Shown here: piece after piece, positions 37,761 to 42,400 of the stretch | How positions within the stretch are numbered: position 1 is the first letter of the stretch | Layout of the letters: every line of letters begins with the position of its first letter | NCBI GenBank assembly: GCA_025201865.1 | Contig: MU602843.1 | Span: 1 to 42,400, forward strand | Direction of reading: 5' to 3' | Length of the DNA stretch: 42,400 nt | From: Ramicandelaber brevisporus | Lineage: Eukaryota > Kickxellomycota > Ramicandelaberales > Ramicandelaberaceae | Translations under genes and position numbers: made by a program | The notes under the pieces: model-generated | Told to the model about the DNA's origin: nothing | What the model saw: the letters and a program-made list of their open reading frames with translations, nothing else | The model's database searches: none

Positions 37761-40730
37761 ATGCGACCAAGCAGCGTTCGTAGTTTTGCTAGCGCGAAGC
37801 TAGCCGCGGCCGCAGTTGTTGCAGCGACTTTGCTTGTGAGTCCTGCAATGGCAGCTCCGCAAGTGAAGACGGCTGTTGTCAATGGACCGTCCCCAGTCCC
37901 AGCTCAAGTCGGCCAACAACAGCAGCAACCACAGCAACAGCAGCCATCGAATGTGGCACTGAATGGCTCAAAGCCGCCAGCTGCCATGTTGACTGCTTTG
38001 GCTGCCAACCGCGACAAGAACCCAACTCAAACTCCTGGCCAGCCGGCACAGGGCAAACCATTGAGTGTCCAGCCTGTTCCACCAACTAATTCGGCTCAAA
38101 AGCCAAAGTCCAAGAAGCCGGAGGACAAGAAGGCAGCATCTAAGAAGGACAACAATGACAAGAACAAGAAGAAGAAGAAGACTGATGTCAAGAAGAAGAA
38201 GAAGGACCAGTCAAAGAAGAACAAGCGTGCTGCTGCAAAGAAGGACAAGAAGAAGAAGAATAAGAAGCGTTCTGCAGCCAAGAAGAAGAAGAACAGGAAG
38301 AAGGCTGCAAAGAAGAACCGCAAGAAGAACAAGAAGGCATCCAGACGCAAGAAGAAGAACAAGAAGCGCGCAGCAAAACGCAAGAATAAGAAGAACAAGA
38401 AGGCGAACAAGCGTAAGAACCGTAAGAACAAGAAGCGTGCCGCCAAACGCAAAAACAAGAAGAACAAGAAGCGTGCTGCCAAACGTAAGAACCGTAAGAA
38501 CAAGAAAGCTAACAAGCGCAAGAACAAGAAGAATAAGAAGCGTGCTGCCAAGCGTCGTAATAAGAATAAGAAAAACAAGAAGCGTGCTGCAAAGCGCAAG
38601 AACCGTAAGAACAAGAAGGCGAACAAGCGCAAGAATAAGAATAAGAAGAAGGCAAACAGACGTAAGAAGAACAAGAAGAACAAGAAGCGCTCTGCTAAAC
38701 GCCGCCGTAACAACAAGAAGAAGAACAACAAGAAGAAGAGCAAGAAGAGCAAGAAGAATAAGAAGAACAAGAACAAGAAGAACAAGAACAAGAAGAACCA
38801 GAAGAAGCGCAGTGTTAAGGGCAAAGGCAAAGGTAAGGGCAAGGGCAAAGGCAAGAAGCAGGCTAACAATAAGAAGAAGGCTAACAGCAACAAGCCAAAG
38901 GGTGCCAAGCGCAGTGCTCCCAAGAAGCCATCACAGCCAAAGAATGATCCCAAGAAACAGCCGAAGCAGTCCAAGCCAACTGCCGCTGCTGCCGCAGTCC
39001 CACCAGTTCCTCTCTTGAACTCCATTGGCCCGAATGCATCAACCGCCAGGGCTCTTGGTACTCAAACTACCCAGGCTCAAACCCAGCATCGTGCACGCCT
39101 GGCCAAGGAGATCGGTGCACTCTCCGGTATTAAGGGCTCCAAGCCAGCTGCCGACAAGCTGCGTGCGCAGTATCTGCTCTCCATGGACCCAAAGATGGTG
39201 AAGGAGCTGCGCTCAATTGGTATTCTTCCAAATGATCCAAAGGCTCTTCTCGCTGGTAAGCCAACCACCGCCGCTGCTGCTACTACAGCTGCCTCTGCTG
39301 CCATCAACAAGTCTGCTTCGCCAAAGACTGCAAATAAGCACAATCCATTCGCTCGGTACAACCCGAATGTGACCCCGGAGGCTGCACACAAAGGCATTGA
39401 ACAGCTGGTTGCCAAGCAGCGTAATGTTCAGTCGCAGTCGCAACCAAAGGCACAGCCACAGCCACAGTCGCAGCCACAGCTTGCCATTGGCCAGTCTCTT
39501 AGCTCTTCTGACAACATCGCCAGTGGTTTGAATGGTAAGCTTCATACTCGTCTTGTCGGCCGCCCTCGCCTTTCTGTGCTTTCTTCGGAGATTGCTCCTC
39601 CGTCTGCCTTACTCAAGCAGCAGCAGCAGCAGCAGCAGCCATCAGCTCAGCCAGCTCAGCCAGCTCAGCCAGGCAAACCAACCCGCATTACTCGTCAAGT
39701 TGGTCGCAAGCGCTTGTCTGAACTGTCTGCCTCAGTTATGCCACCACAGTTCCAGCAGTTTGAGAAGCAGATTCAACAATTGCGCACCAGTGAACAGAAA
39801 CGCGAGAAGACGTTTGAACAACACGAGATGCAGCGCAATATGGCTGATTTGCGCCATCAGCAGGAATGGGCTACAACTATGAACAGCATGACGAACTATT
39901 ATGGTAATATCAAGCGTCAGCTCGATCCATATCTGAGTGCAATTAAGAGTCAGCAACAGTCCCAGAAGCAGCCACAGCCACAGCCACAGCCACAGCCACA
40001 GCCATCAACTCGCTCAGCACAAGTAGCCTCCAAGAAGCCAACTCAGGCTGTAGAGGCTGCCGGCCAAGCTGCAAAGATCCCAGCTGCAATGCAAGAATAT
40101 TTGCATGCGCAGCAGCAGCAGCAGAAGCAGCCATCCGCTCAGATTGGTGCTGAGCAGCAACTCATGAAGCAGTTGCAAAGACAGCAGAAACAAGCATGGA
40201 AGCCATCGGATGCTGAGGTGCAGCAACTGCAGCAATTGTACCAGCAGCAGCCTTCAGCCAAGCGCTACTTGAGACAGTACCAGCGGGAACAGCAAAAACA
40301 GCAGCACTTTGGTGCGCAGGTCGTGGCACCAGCTGTTGAGTCCCAGCATGTCAAGCAGCCCCGCCTTGAATCGCAAGTAGTTAACTCTGCGTTCGATCAA
40401 TCAATTCCCAAGCGCTATAGAAAGTACATTGAACAGCAGCAACAACAACAACAGCAAATCCCAACGCGTCACACCAGCAACCAGTATCAACAGACTGAAC
40501 AACTTCTGGCTCAATCTGCCACTGAGAAGCAGGCTGCACCAGCATCTCAGCCATCTAAGCCAACTCAGCACCCGCTCTTTAAAGCATTCGCAGGTGTCCC
40601 ACTCAATGACATCCTCGCACACTCTGCGCAATCTGCGCAACCACAGCCACAACCACAAGAACAACAACACCAATATCAGCCACAGGAGCAGTATGTGCAA
40701 CCTGCAGTTGAACAAGCATTCGCATTCTAA
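37761..40730 (+). CDS. Secreted, extremely lysine-rich repeat protein with Kex2-type sites
   Basis: A 989-residue protein of unknown family. Residues 1-31 look like a signal peptide (basic start, then LAAAAVVAATLLVSPAMA|AP). Residues 116-400 are a polybasic block dominated by Lys, Asn, Arg and Ala, built from imperfect units such as KKRAAKRKNRKNKKANKRKN. Within it KR-[AS]-[AV] occurs ten times, with the Arg at 156, 170, 203, 226, 238, 261, 275, 310, 350 and 384. These fit Kex2 cleavage sites. The remaining ~590 residues are Gln/Pro-rich with a duplicated G-R-x-R-L-S-x-L-S motif (600-608 and 648-656) and short helical segments. Possible roles, all inference: precursor of cationic peptides, or a wall or matrix polycation. 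If the signal peptide were false, a nucleolar protein would be the alternative. Confidence 0.8.
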   Translation: MRPSSVRSFASAKLAAAAVVAATLLVSPAMAAPQVKTAVVNGPSPVPAQVGQQQQQPQQQQPSNVALNGSKPPAAMLTALAANRDKNPTQTPGQPAQGKPLSVQPVPPTNSAQKPKSKKPEDKKAASKKDNNDKNKKKKKTDVKKKKKDQSKKNKRAAAKKDKKKKNKKRSAAKKKKNRKKAAKKNRKKNKKASRRKKKNKKRAAKRKNKKNKKANKRKNRKNKKRAAKRKNKKNKKRAAKRKNRKNKKANKRKNKKNKKRAAKRRNKNKKNKKRAAKRKNRKNKKANKRKNKNKKKANRRKKNKKNKKRSAKRRRNNKKKNNKKKSKKSKKNKKNKNKKNKNKKNQKKRSVKGKGKGKGKGKGKKQANNKKKANSNKPKGAKRSAPKKPSQPKNDPKKQPKQSKPTAAAAAVPPVPLLNSIGPNASTARALGTQTTQAQTQHRARLAKEIGALSGIKGSKPAADKLRAQYLLSMDPKMVKELRSIGILPNDPKALLAGKPTTAAAATTAASAAINKSASPKTANKHNPFARYNPNVTPEAAHKGIEQLVAKQRNVQSQSQPKAQPQPQSQPQLAIGQSLSSSDNIASGLNGKLHTRLVGRPRLSVLSSEIAPPSALLKQQQQQQQPSAQPAQPAQPGKPTRITRQVGRKRLSELSASVMPPQFQQFEKQIQQLRTSEQKREKTFEQHEMQRNMADLRHQQEWATTMNSMTNYYGNIKRQLDPYLSAIKSQQQSQKQPQPQPQPQPQPSTRSAQVASKKPTQAVEAAGQAAKIPAAMQEYLHAQQQQQKQPSAQIGAEQQLMKQLQRQQKQAWKPSDAEVQQLQQLYQQQPSAKRYLRQYQREQQKQQHFGAQVVAPAVESQHVKQPRLESQVVNSAFDQSIPKRYRKYIEQQQQQQQQIPTRHTSNQYQQTEQLLAQSATEKQAAPASQPSKPTQHPLFKAFAGVPLNDILAHSAQSAQPQPQPQEQQHQYQPQEQYVQPAVEQAFAF
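38106..38960 (+). repeat. Polybasic coding repeat block
   Basis: AAGAAGAACAAGAAG-type sequence of imperfect tandem units encoding the KR-[AS]-[AV] repeat region. Periods vary from 12 to 40 residues between KR sites, and synonymous changes (AAG/AAA, CGT/CGC, GCT/GCC/GCA) separate the copies. Confidence 0.85.
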
Positions 40731-40745
40731 GCATTCGCATTCTAA
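40716..40745. repeat. 15-bp duplication spanning the stop codon
   Basis: GCATTCGCATTCTAA occurs twice in tandem (40716-40730 and 40731-40745), so the last four codons and stop of the Lys-rich gene are repeated immediately after it, in the same frame. Confidence 0.95.
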
Positions 40746-41086
40746 GCATTTATCTATTTGACTCTTCTCATTCTTTTCTTTTGCACTTTGGCCATGTTAA
40801 TTTCACTTTTCGCATTTCATTTTTCGCATTTCACTATTTTCATCATTTCAGCACTTTCTCATTTTCATCATTTCTCGTTTCAATACTGCATCTTTCTTTC
40901 TTTTAACAATTATTTTATCATTCTCACAGTGAATCGAGTGCTAACTGCTCAGTCAGTCGTGTTTAAGACGATCTAAATTGACATCACTGATCGAAGTTAC
41001 GATCTCCTTGGTTAAAGTTATGTGATTAATGGTTGACTCTTTCTCTTCTTTTTCTTATTTTAAAAGGATCAGCTTAGCATTAAATG
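40731..41086. other. Convergent intergenic region
   Basis: A 356-bp T/C-rich interval (ATTTTTCGCATTTCA-type words at 40800-40880) between two convergent genes; it should hold both terminators. No gene was seen. Confidence 0.5.
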
Positions 41087-42400
41087 TTAGTAAAGTGAAT
41101 CGATAATTGCCGCAATTCGCCGCCTCTGTGATAGCGAGATGTTCGCATTCGTTTCCATCTCCAGTGCTAATGAATCGAGAGTGTATCGATTGCCCGATCT
41201 GACAGCTCCAAGTATGTCAACTAGACAAGAAGCCACTGTCGATGTCGTATTGACAAGCTTTGTACACTCTTCAGCTCTAACAAAGTCACCCATCTCAAAC
41301 AATGTCATCAACAGCGAGATAACATCTTCATCATTGGAGGTGGAAGTGTGCTGTTGTTGAATTCTGAGCAGTTGAACGTCGGCTATTCTGGACTGACTGT
41401 TGGTGACAAATGGCTCACTTAACAATTTCATCCAGGCATTCTGCGTTCTTTCCTCTGAATTAATGTTAGCACTGAGCTGTGTGATCCATAGCCAGAACAG
41501 TGACGCTATATGAGACCCAATGCCACTGCATAGTGCAATCTCACAGAGAATGTCGGCTGCTCTGCTCATTGTCACATATTCTGACATTGATTTGCAGTGT
41601 TCTTCTATGGCAAGTTGGCCTGCTAGTTCAGCCAGCTGTCGAACAGATGTGCTCTTCAAGTTAATCTTCGATGTAGTATCAGTCACGTCAAGACTCGGCC
41701 AGATTGCTGCAATAATATCGTAGCCAAGCTGTTGCTGAATATTATGAATCGATGACAGCCGTTCCATTAGCGAGGAATTGTTACGAATCCAGCTTGCCTC
41801 GAGTATCCGCAATAGTGCCAGCCGAGACTTCTGCTGCAAGATCCAAATGTCCTTCTCATCCTTATCATCGCTGCCAACAACTGATTTCATATTCAACAGT
41901 GCTAGCTTGCTCAATGTTTGCACAGCTGCACGCACACAGCCCATTGACAACAAATCAGTTGCAACATTCCAATACACTGTGCATGCATTTGATGGCTCAG
42001 TGTCCAATATCTTGTCGGCCATTTTGACAGCTCTCAGTGCACTATTTGCCTGCGGAGGAAGTGCAATCATCGACAAGTCATTCACTCCTTGTGCTTGCTG
42101 CTGTTTCTGTGGCTGCTGGCGCTGATATTGTTGTTGTTGCTGTTGCTGTTGCTGGTGTTGTTGCTGTCTAGGTGAGTTGGCTGCTGATTTAGCTGCCGAG
42201 ATGGCTGCCTTGGTTGGAGACTTGCTTGCTGCTGCGGCTGCCGCCTGTTTGTGTTTTATGGAATTCAAATGTGAAGCAAGAGTTGCATTGCTTGAGAAGC
42301 TCTTCTTACAGACTGCGCAGTAATTGGACGAAGAGGACGATGCTGATGGAGTTGGCGAGTTAGGTGCATTGAACATCGGTGATTGCGATGGCAATGGCGA
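41087..42400 (-). CDS. C2H2 (U1/JAZ-type) zinc-finger protein, open at right edge
   Basis: The frame ends at 41087 and is still open at base 42400, so the N-terminus may lie outside; the first ATG inside is at 42376 (430 residues). A single zinc finger near the N-terminus reads YCAVCKKSFSSNATLASHLN with spacing C-x2-C-x12-H-x5-H, as in U1-like or dsRNA-binding JAZ fingers. Ala/Lys-rich and Gln-rich linkers follow. The C-terminal ~330 residues are helical and TPR-like (VKMADKILD, VYWNVATDLLSMGCVRAAVQ, LLMTLFEMGDFVRAEECTK). I do not recognise the family. An RNA-related or scaffold role is only suggested by the finger type. Confidence 0.7.
   Translation of the reverse strand, partial: SPLPSQSPMFNAPNSPTPSASSSSSNYCAVCKKSFSSNATLASHLNSIKHKQAAAAAASKSPTKAAISAAKSAANSPRQQQHQQQQQQQQQYQRQQPQKQQQAQGVNDLSMIALPPQANSALRAVKMADKILDTEPSNACTVYWNVATDLLSMGCVRAAVQTLSKLALLNMKSVVGSDDKDEKDIWILQQKSRLALLRILEASWIRNNSSLMERLSSIHNIQQQLGYDIIAAIWPSLDVTDTTSKINLKSTSVRQLAELAGQLAIEEHCKSMSEYVTMSRAADILCEIALCSGIGSHIASLFWLWITQLSANINSEERTQNAWMKLLSEPFVTNSQSRIADVQLLRIQQQHTSTSNDEDVISLLMTLFEMGDFVRAEECTKLVNTTSTVASCLVDILGAVRSGNRYTLDSLALEMETNANISLSQRRRIAAIIDSLY

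Noticed and set aside
38065-39025. Long Arg-rich (+) and Phe/Leu-rich (-) frames over the Lys-rich gene
   Set aside because: They are frame shadows of AAG-rich repeats; the signal peptide and full-length frame support only the 37761-40730 reading.
1-42400. CRISPR arrays, rRNA or bacterial-type operons
   Set aside because: No spaced direct repeats, no rRNA signature and clearly eukaryotic gene content.

Overview
The window looks like a piece of a compact fungal nuclear genome, probably from an early-diverging lineage (Kickxellomycotina/Zoopagomycota-like; this placement is inference). Reasons: eukaryotic housekeeping genes that are almost all intronless, very short gaps between convergent genes, many Gln/Asn/Ser homopolymers, Kex2-type KR sites after signal peptides, a GPI-anchored Ser/Ala/Pro wall protein, an APSES/KilA-N DNA-binding domain and a CDK5/Pho85-type kinase. 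Two assembly gaps are present (11388-11656 and 29431-29480).

Layout. 1-298 (-): start of a secreted protein cut by the left edge. 1125-2543 (+): MCT-like MFS transporter. 2603-5206 (-): large mitochondrial PPR-like protein. 5407-7470 (+): PHAF1/UPF0183 autophagy-type protein. 7670-7978 (+): I78-family protease inhibitor. 8086-10668 (-): NSF/Sec18. 10669-12627: gene-poor stretch with a gapped minisatellite. 12628-19653 (-): 2,341-residue regulator combining a GDS1-type winged helix, an APSES/KilA-N domain and an AT-hook. 20676-21851 (-): two-exon Pho85/CDK5 kinase. 22479-26198 (+): exocyst subunit Exo84. 26484-26819 (-): small GPI-anchored wall protein. 28027-29044 (-): decayed, internally deleted Helitron. 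29045-30621: gap, microsatellites and a strong hairpin. 30622-34545 (-): Kelch-ectodomain single-pass membrane protein. 36272-37300 (+): RNA polymerase I/III subunit AC40. 37761-40730 (+): secreted, extremely lysine-rich repeat protein with regularly placed KR sites. 41087-42400 (-): C2H2 zinc-finger protein reaching the right edge.

The genes do not form a cluster for one pathway. Two themes recur. One is membrane traffic and polarity (Sec18, Exo84, Pho85/CDK5, Kelch membrane protein, PHAF1). The other is secreted or wall proteins (left-edge protein, GPI protein, Lys-rich protein). The items most worth pursuing are the secreted polycationic KR-repeat protein, the multi-domain GDS1/APSES/AT-hook regulator, and an NSF whose D2 ATPase domain lacks the Walker A lysine.
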